Source: Umbilicaria muhlenbergii (Eukaryota; Ascomycota; Lecanoromycetes; Umbilicariales; Umbilicariaceae). From it: a stretch of DNA of 64,000 nt. Location: positions 536,251-600,250 of the forward strand of contig KK106985.1 in the NCBI GenBank assembly GCA_000611775.1, in the 5' to 3' direction. A model generated the notes under the pieces. It ran no database searches. It was not told the DNA's origin and saw only the letters and a program-made list of their open reading frames with translations. This document shows positions 23,080 to 34,507 of this stretch, in pieces (position 1 is the stretch's first letter; every line of letters starts with the position of its first letter). Made by a program: the position numbers and the translations under genes.

Positions 23080-23443
23080 AATGACTGATGTTGTGATGAT
23101 GAAGATGATGCATCTTGAGGGTGCATTAATGATGTTGCAGTGATGAATCACTGCTCTGGCAAAAGTTGATGACAGAAGGCTGAGGAGTTGACAGTATTTA
23201 TATTTTGAAGCTCTTGATGTGATATCATCATCTGAAGCCTTGATTATGTTATCATAATGCTGTCATGTCTACACTGTCATGACTTCACTGCTGTCTCTTC
23301 ACTCCTCAGAGTTTTCACTGTCATGTGACAAGCTCACCTCACTATCATCTCACTTAATCAGTGTCAGCATCACATCATCAGTTCAACTGTTAATTGAGTC
23401 TCTTATCAGTCACTCACCTTTCTGCGCTGAAGGGCTGCTGCAT

Positions 23444-23457
23444 AGGGGGGAGGTAAT
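23444..23457 (+). other. Polypurine tract of Gypsy-A
   Basis: AGGGGGGAGGTAAT abuts the 3' LTR, as expected for the plus-strand primer. Gypsy-C has the equivalent purine run, inverted, at about 62085-62095. Confidence 0.75.
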
Positions 23458-23685
23458 TGTCACAGGTTAATGACAATTTGAGACTCATGTAAAGCATGCA
23501 CTCTACAAGCGGCTTAACAGTGTTAATGAGTCACATGAAAACTCTGCACTGCTCAATCTCACCTTCATTCCTTAGTTATTAGTTTTATATAATTAGGATC
23601 ATATAACTCTTATACATTTATATCTCATGCTGTCACATACCTCAATTATACTTTCCTTTCTAGTAAGAGATGTTATAGTCTTACA
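23458..23685 (+). repeat. 3' LTR of Gypsy-A
   Basis: 228 bp, TGTCACAGG..GTCTTACA, gap-free against the 5' LTR. Followed by the CCTGA duplication at 23686-23690. Confidence 0.95.
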
Positions 23686-26600
23686 CCTGAAATGCCTTAT
23701 CAAGGCATCATCATGATGATGTTTTAAAATCTCTGCTTTTATTGATTTTTTTTTCAGAATGTATATTTGTTCCTCATGAAACAGAAAGCCTTCAGAGTCA
23801 AATCTTTAAAAACTTTCAACTTTAATCTTGCACTTCACTGATGTACAATCAGTGTTGTGTGTCACTTCTACAAATAAATCATCATTTTGTAGAGTTTGAA
23901 TTAAATTTCTTAAAGGTAAACTCAGACTTTCATCAACTGTTTCATGAATGACAAGATCTCTTATCATCACATGTGAAATGAGTTGTTTGCAATCAACAGT
24001 TTCAGTGACAGAGTTAAGCTGTTTCACAGTTATATTACAGTCATTATAAGCAGATGTTTTATCATTGCTTCTTCAGCATTTTTTTTAAAGTTTAAGATTT
24101 TTAATTTTAATCATTCTCTTCACTCCTGTGAGTAATTGCCTCACAATAGAGGTGTATCTGAGTGAGAACACATTCACAAGAGTGATTAACTTTCTCTGAA
24201 GTGTTGAGAGTAATTTTTTTATAATTTCACTCACCTCTTTGACATCCCTGTAGTCTGATCACCTCAACAGCACATCAGCAGGGTTGATTTTTTCAAATTG
24301 ATATAAAATATTAAAATCAAAAGCAGTGAACTTCATTGCTCATCATGCTTGCTTATCATTCAATTCCTTCACATTCATAAATTCTCATAAATTGTTATGA
24401 TCAGTCAATATCTTTATGATATAACAACTGCCTTTGAGATAATGACGTCAGTGTTTAAACATCATAATGATGACAAGAAGCTTCAGATCATGAGTTTCAT
24501 ATTAAATCTCTGAAGAAGACAGCTTTCTTAATCAGAATGCAACTGAATGTCATTCTCTGTTATTCAACAGCTGAGACAGGATGTCAGTGAGTTTAATGAT
24601 TAACACATCAGTTTTCATCTGTATCTGTAACTTCAGATTAAAGTGAATCAGGATAAGTGTTGTTATAAAGACTTCATGAAGGTGATCAAACACCTTCTTT
24701 GCATCATTTGAGAATTCAAAAGACTTAAACTTCTTTTCATCCTTGCTATCTTTCATAAGGTTTGTCAAGGGGGCTGCAACTTGTGAATAACACTTAATAA
24801 AGCGTCTATAAAAGTTCACAAAGCTCAGGAAGACTTGTACTTCTTGAAAAGTTCTTGATATTAATCAGTCCTGTATGATGTTCACTCATCATGAGTTCAT
24901 TGATACGCCTTCAGTGGTGATAATAAACCCTAGGAATTTCACCTTGATAATGAAGAATTCACACTTCTTAGGGTTCATGTAAAGTTGAAATCAGCAGAGT
25001 CAGTTTAACACTTGTTTAACATGCTCTCAGTGTTGCACTGATGATTCTGAGTATATAAGGATGTCATCTAAATAAACAACACAAAAAACATTCATAAGGC
25101 TTGTTAATGCTTGATTGATGTAAGCTTGAAACATAGCTGAAGCGTTGATCAATTTAAAAAATATGATCATATACTTAAAGTGATTATAACACATGCAGAA
25201 TGCTGTCTTTCACTCATCATTCTTCTTTATACAAATATGATGATAAGTGTTCTTCAAATTCAGCTTCATAAATAACTTGACTTCATTAAGCTGATTTAAC
25301 ATTTCATTTATAAGAGGTAACAGGTGCCTGTTCTTGATGATCATTTTATTCAACTCTTAATAATCAATGCATAAGCACAGCCTTTTATCTTTTTTTGAAA
25401 CAAAAAGGATGAGTGCCTCTGCAGAGCTCATGAAATGATGAATTTAATCTTTCATTAAAATGTCATTTAAATATTCTTGTAATACCCTTAGCTCAGTATT
25501 GAAGAGGTTATACAAAGGATCATAAGATGAATCTGTGCTGTTCAAGTCAATTGCATGATCACTGATCTTGTGAAGTGAAAGGAAGTTAACATTCTCTGTT
25601 GAGAACACATCTGCATAATCAGTGTACTTCTCAGGTAGAGTTTATGTTATTTCAGCACTTTGTATGTGCACCTCTGATGCAGCATCATTACTCAGACTGA
25701 CTCATATCATGATGTAGACAGCAGAGTGGTTTTGAATCTCTCTTATGAATTCATCAGATGACTGTAACTTGATAAACTGCTTTTTAATATTAAAGCGCCA
25801 CGCCTTTGTTCTGCAGTTGATTCACACATGTTTAATTTTTAATGCAAAGAGTTTAAGGATAAGGGGTAGTCCTGACTTATTCAATATGTAAAACACATGT
25901 TCACATTCATGAGATTATCCTCAACTGTCAGTAAGCTGATAACACACATGATAAACACTGAAGCAGTAAGCCTTTTGATCATTTAAGAATTAAAGTTGAG
26001 GCAACAAGCTCTTCATATGAGTCAATTGATGCTCAATAATGAAATGTTGTGAAATCACATTGACTTCAGCTTCCATGTTCAATAAGGCTTGCATGAGTAT
26101 GACATCATCATTATAAAAAACTTGTTCATCAACAATTAAACTGAGCTCTGAGGTTACTTTTGTTCAGCACTTCAGTGACATGAAGTCTTCACTGAAATGT
26201 TCTCATTTTTTGATGCTGAAACAGCTGCAACTGAGGTTTTATTTAAATCTGAGTTCTTTACAGGTTGTGAATAATCAGAGGAATAATGTCTCTTCTGATT
26301 ACAATTTCAACAAGTCATGTGTGATAAGTTCTTTATCTCAGGAGTCTTCATTAATTCATTTTTATGTTTATTATTCTGCTTGCTCTTCTTCTTACTCTCA
26401 TCAGGCTTGTGATCTTTATTCTCAGCAGGCTTTGATGATGACTCAGGTTTGTGACTGAAGATAACTGTCACATTAAGATTTGCTTTCAACTTCATGATGT
26501 CTCTCAAATGTTGATTATTCTTCAGGCGTGCAGTCAAGGTGATGATTTTCTTTTAAGTTGTAAATAAATCCTGATAGTTCATCAAGGCTGCTTGAACCTC

Positions 26601-27288
26601 AGGCTTCAACTTTGTGAAAAAGTGAGTCCTCATGTGCTCTTCATTATAAGGAGGCAATTGAGCTTTCAAGGTGCTTAAATAATTATCAAAAGCTTATACT
26701 GATTGATGAAGTAGTTGAACAGCATCATTATATAATTAAGTGATGTGAAGCTGATGATTCACAGGGTCCTCAATAATGTTGAGCAGAAATTTCACAAAAT
26801 CATCTCAGATGATGATGAAATAATTTTTAATCTCATCATCTTGCAGTCATGCCTCCTTTGATTCACTCTTTAAGTATTACATGACATAAATCACCTTATC
26901 CTCTTCATGAGGGAAATCAGTTGAGTTGAAATAAAAGATATTTCTTGCATTCTACATTTAATTCAGGTGCTTCTTCATGTTTTTGTCATAATATAACAGC
27001 AACTCCTTTGCCTGAATTCTTGATCATACATTTCATATTGACAGCATTTCATCAGCGCTCCGCTTGCTAATTATGAACTCAGCATTCATTGAGTTGAAAA
27101 ATCTCTCAGCTGAGGTATCAACATGAGTGACAGAATCTTTAAGTAGATTAATTTACAACATCAGAACTTCTGTTTAAAGCTGTTACAATTTTTATCATTT
27201 TAAGAGTTCATCTCACTGTCATCTCACTTGTATGATCTCATCATTAATGTTGCACATCATATCATCTGAGGATCCTTCACTCATGAGG
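23686..27288 (-). pseudogene. Gypsy-B gag, protease, RT, RNase H and integrase N-terminus
   Basis: Inverted homology to Gypsy-A from the integrase HHCC region back to near the gag start. Surviving open blocks include RNase H (NFYRRFIKCYSQVAAPLTNL, 24550-24819) and a gag linker (26307-26537). RT and protease are readable between them. The same gag-end arrangement (AAAAGTA before the pol frame) is seen near 26158. Homology ends at about 27288, 30-40 codons into gag. Confidence 0.9.
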
Positions 27289-28090
27289 TTTCATCAGCAA
27301 TTTAGCAAGTTAGCTCTGAGTTAATTTTTAACACTTTGAGTGCTCTGAGCTTCTGATCTCATGTCTCAGCTAACAGCCGCTCTTAGCAGCCTCTGAGCAC
27401 TTTGAGCTCAACCTTAAATCTTGAGCAGAACATCAAAATTTTGTGATAAAAAAACAATTATTAAAACAATTGTTTAAACAAGTACACACACAGTGTTATA
27501 ATAACAGTAAAACTTATAATAAGTAAACTTTTGCTAAAATTCACTTTTCTGCAATAAAAAATCATGATTTGTTGAGTCTGAAAGCACTGTATAAGTGTTG
27601 AGTTCTGAATATTTAAAGAACTTCAAGATTTTCATCACTTAAAAATTTACACACTTTAATAACTTTTGCAACTCAACAGATATGAAGAAACTTTCAATGC
27701 ATAAATTATAAAAAACAGTATTATCTATTAATGTTAAATTAAAAGTTTCTTCATAACTGCTATTGTTGTTAAGTTATATTTAATTCAAGTCTTCAATAGC
27801 GAAAAATCTTTCAAAAAAAGTCACATACTTTGAATAACTATTGCGCTTTTATACTTATAATATAACTTTCAGGTTATAAGTTGTTAAAAGTTTTTTAATT
27901 CATAAATATTGCAAATTAAAACTTATGAAGAAATCTTTAGTTTGTAAAGTGTACAGAATAAAGAGATTTAAAACTTTTCAATAAAAAGTTTATTATTATT
28001 CATGAAGAAATAATAGTTAATTAAAGTATAAAATTTGTATGAGCTCATTTACTGCTCAGAGAGTGCTCTGAGCGCATAAAGTACTATTAA
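27289..28090. other. Unassigned AT-rich segment, possible non-autonomous DNA element
   Basis: It separates truncated Gypsy-B gag from the start of Gypsy-E RT. GCTCTGAG-type motifs occur near both ends (27340-27420 and 28055-28075), and the ends show a weak inverted similarity (GCAATTTAGCAAGTTAGCTC against inverted GCAACTTGACAGCCCGCTC). I could not confirm a TSD. The middle is noncoding. Confidence 0.3.
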
Positions 28091-28117
28091 CTAAAACCTT
28101 ATTTTTGAGCGGGCTGT

Positions 28118-28843
28118 CAAGTTGCGGATGTGCAGCTTCACCTGTTATGTTTATATTAAAATCAGATGACAGCCTATGATTAGTCATTAATTATAAACAC
28201 TTAAATGATATTATCATTAAAAATCACTACTCATTATCATATATATCAGACATGTTGAATTATCTTCAAGGAGTTAAGAAGTTCACTAAGCTAAACTGCA
28301 AGAATGCATATAATTAAATATGAATTAAAGGTGAAGATGAGTGAAAAACAGCATTTTAAACATGATTTAATTTATTTAAATATCTTATTATATTTTTCAG
28401 TCTCATGAATGCTTCTACTATGTTTTAAGCCTTCATTAATAAGGTACTTGATGAGTTTCTGAACATCACATGCATGATTTACTTGAATGATATCTTGATC
28501 TTTAGCAAACATGAGTTTAAACACAGTGAGCATGTACAATAAGTACTAACTGCACTATGACATCATGATCTTCACCTTAAGATCAGCAAGTGTTCATTTA
28601 ATGCAATGAAAGTGAACTTCCTAAAATTCAAGATCAACATGAAAGACATATATATAAACTTGAAGAGAATTTAAGCTGTTGAAGAATGACTGCCTCTGAA
28701 AAACATTCATGAATTGTAAATTTTTTTAAGCTTTGTCAACTTCTTCTGAAGGTTTATAAGAGATTATTTATGAATTATAACATCACTGTTAAACCTTTTG
28801 AAAACAGGAAGGAATAAAAAGAAAATTAAAATTATATTAATTT
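28118..28843 (+). pseudogene. Gypsy-E RT fragment
   Basis: Reads VINYKHLNDIIIKNHYSLS, then LNCKNAYNxI, and MIYLNDILIFSKHEFKH at about 28476-28520 with the catalytic Asp again changed to Asn. The region ..IHEL*IFLSFVNFFxRFIRDY marks the RT-RNase H junction. It ends at the Gypsy-D insertion. Confidence 0.88.
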
Positions 28844-29088
28844 TATCAAGTTTACACCTGAACATGTTATTAAACTGAATGTTGTACTGAACTGAATGAC
28901 TGAATGAGTTAGCAGTGATTAGACTGAATGAGTTAATAATGATTAAATTAGTGAGCTTAATGTGCACATAAAGATTTTAATCTTTGTGCTTTTTTCTTCT
29001 TTTGTTCTTTAGATTAAAATTCTTCTCTGTAGCTAAATATTAACTGTTAAAACACATGCATTAATTCATAATTTGCATAATTTTAATA
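28844..29088 (+). repeat. 5' LTR of Gypsy-D (245 bp)
   Basis: Gap-free alignment to 34263-34507; its terminal TG and CA are both mutated (TATCAAG..TTTTAATA). Confidence 0.88.
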
Positions 29089-29129
29089 TTATTTTAATCT
29101 CTTTCTTTATCTCCTGCTGCAAGGCATTT

Positions 29130-30745
29130 TGAATGAATTCTGAATCAGATTAATACTGAAGTCAGATGATCAACACATCAGAATTAAAATCAAAATCAGA
29201 ACCTGAATTAAAACCTGAATTAAAATTTAAATCAAAAATCAGTCATGATGATCAGAGAAACTAATAACAGAGTTTACTCATGAATTAAAAAGTTTTTGTT
29301 GACTTTTATGAATGATGAATAATTCATCTTGAATGAAAACTTGATCAATTAAATTTTAATCACCTTGACTGCAGAGATCCTGATTAATCTTTTACAAGAA
29401 CATTCCTCTGAAGCAATAATTATTCTCTGACAATTAATCACTGATCATGAGCAGTCCCTGAATGAAACTGACATCATTATAAAGGCACATGAAGAACTAC
29501 AAGTAAATTATGAAAGAATAAAGAATAAGAACAGAGAATAAAAGAAGAAAGTCACTGAACAAGCTGATGTGATAACATATCTTGAATAATGAATTATAAT
29601 CACTTATACAAACACCTTCTGACCTGATTTTCCTCAACTCACAGTTGAAGAATTATTTAAATTATTAAAGCTCCCTGATCTGCTGATGTTCTTCAATGAT
29701 CATTTGAAATATGATGAATAAGTAGTGAAGATCAGAAACTATTTATTAATAATAAACAAATGATACCTCACTGAGCAGATGAAAATAATATATGTAAAAA
29801 CAAAAGTTGAGAGTGATCCTGTTAAATACATAAGACCTCAAATAAATTCAGCATCTTGAACAGCTTATTTAAATGTTATTGAACTGCTAAAACATTTAAC
29901 TCAGATCTACAGAGACTTAGATTAAAAACATATCATCATTAATGAATTCTGTAAACTTTATTAAGAATTCAAAGACTTTCTGTTCTTCTGAGCTGATTTT
30001 CAGTAATATGTTACTGAACTGAATGAGTTTTTTAATTCATACTAAATAGGAGAACTTTTGAACAAGGTGAATAACATTATTTAATGATAATTAAACATTG
30101 ATGATGACAGACTTGAAGATTTTTACAAACTCATCAAGTGCTGTTAATGAATCAATCAGACTTTATGACTGCTTAACACAAAGAAGATCATTAAATCTCA
30201 ACTGAATTAAACACTTCTCTTCACAAGTCAAACTCATACAAGGATTGAACATTTCATTAAAATCTTAAAATCAACTACTTGAATAATCACTGAGTCAGTT
30301 CCCTGAATACTGAACTGAATGTCACACTCAGATGCTATCAAAAAACAATAAATGAAGAAAGAATGATGTTTTAAATATAATAAATAAAAACACCTTACCT
30401 TAAACTGTTCAAACAAGAACAAAAAGAAAAAGACTTCAACATCAAGATGTGTGCAATGAATTATATTTAATTCTGATTTTGATTATAAAGGTCTGTGATC
30501 ATTCTCAGTGATTCATCTTCATGATGATTATAAACATAAAAAATCTCAGTATTATATTAAAACTTTCTTGAATGAATCACATTCAGATTTTAATCAATCC
30601 TGTGAATCAGGTAGTGATTTTCTCACTAAATGAATAAACTCAACTGAACAATTAAAAATCAATTGAATGAACTGAACTGAACAACTGAAAACTGAATAAA
30701 TGAATGAAACTGAACAACTGAAAACTGAATGAATGAATAAATCAA
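29130..30745 (+). pseudogene. Gypsy-D gag
   Basis: Decoded with TGA as a former Trp codon, a gag frame runs through LPDLLMFFNDHLKYDE (about 29670) and LEDFYKLIKCC (about 30115) to a zinc knuckle near 30365 (CFKYNKxKHLTLNC, with the second Cys changed to Tyr). A Glu/Gln/Leu/Lys-rich end follows, in which a unit reading TEQLKTEWMN is repeated (about 30650-30735). Heavily mutated; the exact start is not determined. Confidence 0.7.
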
Positions 30746-33700
30746 ATGATTGAATTTAAATCACTGAAAATCTATCAGATCTTGAAGAAATTTATTACAA
30801 AAGCAGATCCTGAATCAGCCTCTGCATTAAAAAGTAATAACCCCTCATATGCAATCAATATCAAGATGATTGACACAGCATCATTCATATTAAATATGAA
30901 AAAAGGCAATGAAATCTTTATTATTTTTATTCAACAGATTGAGGAAGCATTGAACTTTAAACTGAAGTTAAATAAATTAAATATTAAGATGATTCTTTCT
31001 TTTGAATATCATGACCTGATTAATGTCTCTTTTAAAAAAGCTGCAAATAAACTCCCTTTGCATTAACTCTATGATCACAAGATTGTCTTAAAGAGTGAGT
31101 AAAAGTTAAAATACACATCTTTCTACAATATGTCACATGAAGAATTGATAGCAGTGAAGAACTACATAGAAGACAACTTGCAAAAAGATTTTATTAAAGT
31201 CAGTCAATCATCAGTAGCCTTATCAATTCTGTTTATATAAAAGAAAAATGAGTCTTTATGACTGTGCATTAACTATTAAAAGCTGAATTCAATTATAAAG
31301 AAAGACTGATACTCATTGTCTTTAATTGAGGAAACCCTGACTCAGATTTTAAAGACAAAATACTTCATCAAGATTAATATACAACAGGTATTTCATCACA
31401 TATGAATGAATTCTGAATCTAAAGACCTGATAATCTTTCAAACAAGGTATGATTCTTACAAATATAAGATCTTGCCTTTCAGACTCATTAATGAATCAGT
31501 CAACTTTCAGCACTTTATTAACAATGTATTATTTAATCTATTGAACACATGTTGTATAATATATTTAAATGATATTCTGATTTATTCAGAGTCTCTGTCT
31601 GAACACTGAACTCATGTTTAAATCATTCTAGAATGACTGAGAAAGGCAAATTTACAAATTGAAATCAAGAAGTGTGAATTTCACAAGACTGAAACTTAAT
31701 ACTTAAAATTAATCATAAGACATCATAACATCTGAGTGAACCCTGAAAAAATTATAGTCATTAAGACTTGAGAGATATTGATTAATTTAAAACAGCTGTA
31801 AGCATTCTTAAGTTTTTGTAACTTCTACTGATGATTCATAAAGGGATATTCTAAAATCACAAAACCTTTAATCAGATTAACAGGCAAGAACATACTCTTT
31901 AATATATAAACTGAACAGTGTCTTCAAGTATTTAATGAATTAAAAAACTGATTGATTAACATGTTAATATTACAACACTTTGACTGAATTTAAACATGTT
32001 ATTTTAAATATAATTCATCTGATCTGGTATCTGCAGGAGTATTATCTCAGAAAGATGATTAAAAATTAATGCATTCAGTGACATTTTTCTCTAAGAAACT
32101 CATATCAGCTGAATGTAATTATAAAATCTATGACAAGGAATTGTTGATTATCATTTAAAGTTTAAAAAAATGATGTGTTGAATTAACAGGAACAGAGGAT
32201 CTGATTTAAATTTTAACAGATTATAAAATTTTAAAGTACTTTATAATAATCAAGAAACTGACTCACAGATAAGTTAAATGAGCTGAATTCCTCTTATAAT
32301 TCAACTTTGTGATTACATACTGAACAGGCAAGGAAAATGAAAAGGCAGATGTACTCATTAAATGCTTAAATAATCAATTAAAGAAGAATGAAAATGATGA
32401 GTGATTACAACATTAATCTTAAATCATACTATTAAGCTACTGCTTAAACTCATGCATTATTGCTGAACAAAAGAAAAAAGCTCCTCATCTTTTAAAATCA
32501 GCCCTGAATAAATCAACTCTGAATGAATCAGCTCTGAATAAATCAGCTCTGAATAAATCAGCTCTGAATGAATCAGCTCTGAATGAATCAGCTCTGAATG
32601 AATCAGCTCTGAATGAATCAGCTTTGAATGAATCAGCTCTGAATGAATCAGCTGAACAGGCTCTGAATGAAACTTTAAATGAGTTGATTACTCATTATGT
32701 AAAAGCAGATGATTTCTGCCAGAAAGTCATAAACTTATTATAAATTAAAGCAAGATATTCAATCAAAATCTCTCTTAATGACTGTACTAAAGATGCAAAC
32801 AGTCAATTACTGTATCAAGAATGAGTATGAGTCTCAGAAGTTAACAATGATCTGAATAAAAATGAGTTATGACTCTGACTAATTCAAGAAGCACATGAAC
32901 AACTGATTACAGAATATATAAGACATCAAAAAACATTAAAAATACTTACATGATTTTACTATTGACTTTGAATGAATCAAACAGTCAGTCATTTTGTTTA
33001 AAATTGTCACATTTGCTGCTGAACAAAGAACATAAATGAGCAGTATCAAGAAACCCTGAAATCACTTTTAATTTTAAAGCATTCATGATAAGATATTTCA
33101 CTCAACTTGATTATTAAGTTATTTAAAAGTGAAGAATTCAACACAATCCTGATAATCATTTACAGATTAATCAAGAAGAGACATTATATTTTTTATTTAA
33201 TAAATAAGAATGAGGGAACATCAGCTGAATACATTATTAAACTCTTACTTCAAAATGTGTGAAGATTTCATGAATTATCACAGACAATTACATCAGACTG
33301 AGGATCACAGTTTATAACATTACTTTGAAAATACCTGTGTGAATGACTTTAAATCAGATTAAAACCTTCAACTGCTTTTCATCCTGAGACAGACAAGCAG
33401 TCTGAAAATGTGAATGCAAATGTTAAACATTATCTTAAAGTATTTGTGAACTATCAGCAAGATGATTGAGCTAAATAATTATCAATGATTAAGTTTACAA
33501 TCAACAATGCAGATTCTGACTTCATTAAAGTTTCATCATTCTTTGCAAATAAAGAATATCACCTTTGAATGAGCTTCAACTTTAAATAATTGATCACCTC
33601 ACTGCTGACAAGAGAATGAATTTTGAAGGAAAAAGCTGATTTTATAATGAATCATATGAAGATTCTACATATAATGTTATAAGAGAACATGACAGCAGCA

Positions 33701-34262
33701 CAACTTCAGCAAGAAGATTTCATGAACAAAACTTAAATATTAACCTCAGCATATCAAGTGAAAGATCTGATATGATTATTAATAAAAAATATTCAAACAA
33801 CTCATCTGTTTAAAAAGTTAAATCACAAGAATGAAGGACCTTTTTGAATCAAGAAAAAAGTATTAATTTAAGCATATGAACTTGAACTGCTTAAATTAAT
33901 GAAAATACACCCTGTATTTCACATCTTCTTATTATGACTCACTGTGAATGATTCTTTATTTAAGTAAATTGAGTCATCATCATCACCTGTAATAACTGAA
34001 CAGGCTGAATCAAAATGAGAAGTTAAATAAATTAATAATAACTGTTAATGAAAAAACAGGCTACAGTATAAAATGACATAAAAAGAATACTCACTTAACA
34101 AGATCTGATATAACATTAATGAATTCAAACACTCACCTGAACTGAAAGAGGCATTTCATAAAAGGTACTTAAACAAGTCAGCTGAATCACTGAATACATC
34201 AACAACAAAGCAGAAAAGTGAATGATCAGCTCATAAAACTTATTAAATAAAAAAAGAAGTAG
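30746..34262 (+). pseudogene. Gypsy-D pol: protease to chromodomain-like end
   Basis: An open block at 30746-31066 covers the protease-RT linker. RT has IIYLNDILIYSESLSEH at about 31557-31609, the YLDD motif with D-to-N. RNase H contains [17 protein letters not shown] 15-bp-unit repeat lies at 32500-32660, followed by integrase (SDxGSQFITLL, STAFHPETDKQSENVN, NNADSDF) to about 33700. The C-terminal module LQYKMTxKEYSLNKIxY resembles a chromodomain. A purine-rich tract (34247-34262) precedes the 3' LTR. Confidence 0.82.
32500..32660 (+). repeat. 15-bp tandem repeat encoding ESALN units
   Basis: About ten copies of GAATGAATCAGCTCT or GAATAAATCAGCTCT encode the pentapeptide (N/K)-E/K-S-A-L. The frame continues into flanking pol sequence between RNase H and integrase, so it is an internal protein repeat rather than noncoding satellite. 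Confidence 0.9.
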
Positions 34263-34507
34263 TGTCAGGTCTACACCTGAACATGTTATTGAATTAAATG
34301 TTGTACTGAACTGAATGACTGAATGAGTTAGCGGTGATTAAACTGAATGAGTTAGCAGTGATTAAACTAATGAGTTTAACATACACATAAAAGTTTTAAC
34401 CTTTGCACTTTTTCCTCCTTTTGCTTCTTAGACTAAAATTCTTCTCTGTAGCTAAATGTTAACTGTTAAAACATATATATTAATTTATAATCTGCATAAT
34501 CCTGACA
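34263..34507 (+). repeat. 3' LTR of Gypsy-D (245 bp)
   Basis: TGTCAGGTCTACACC..ATAATCCTGACA, with perfect TGTCAGG/CCTGACA inverted termini. Confidence 0.92.

Larger units (their letters stand above)
16847..23685 (+). mobile_element. Gypsy-A: full-length chromovirus, 6839 bp, with an antisense cargo gene
   Basis: Two 228-bp LTRs (16847-17074 and 23458-23685) with TG..CA ends and a 5-bp TSD enclose gag, then protease-RT-RNase H-integrase-chromodomain, then an antisense gene of about 745 bp. The LTRs differ at roughly two dozen sites by eye, all transitions, with no indels. The element is dead: TGA codons replace Trp and Arg throughout. It inserted into Gypsy-B integrase, so it is younger than B. 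Confidence 0.96.
6997..27288 (-). mobile_element. Gypsy-B: chromovirus of the 228-bp-LTR family, split by two later insertions
   Basis: Reading on the minus strand, gag, protease, RT, RNase H and the integrase N-terminus lie in 27288-23686, the integrase core in 16846-16386, and the integrase C-terminus plus chromodomain in 9398-8601. An antisense cargo gene and the 3' LTR (6997-7224) follow. The pieces rejoin exactly at the TSDs of the hAT (9399-16385) and Gypsy-A (16847-23685) insertions. The order and sequence match Gypsy-A, so this is the same family in the opposite orientation. The 5' end is lost: homology stops inside the gag start near 27288 and no 5' LTR was found. Confidence 0.9.
28844..34507 (+). 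mobile_element. Gypsy-D: full-length LTR element, 5664 bp
   Basis: LTRs of 245 bp at 28844-29088 and 34263-34507 have TGTCAGG..CCTGACA ends, intact only in the right copy. The TSD is GATTT on the right (34508-34512) and AATTT on the left (28839-28843), one transition apart. Removing it rejoins Gypsy-E in its RT-RNase H region. LTR differences are transitions only. The element contains gag, pol and an internal Ser/Ala/Leu repeat. Confidence 0.92.
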
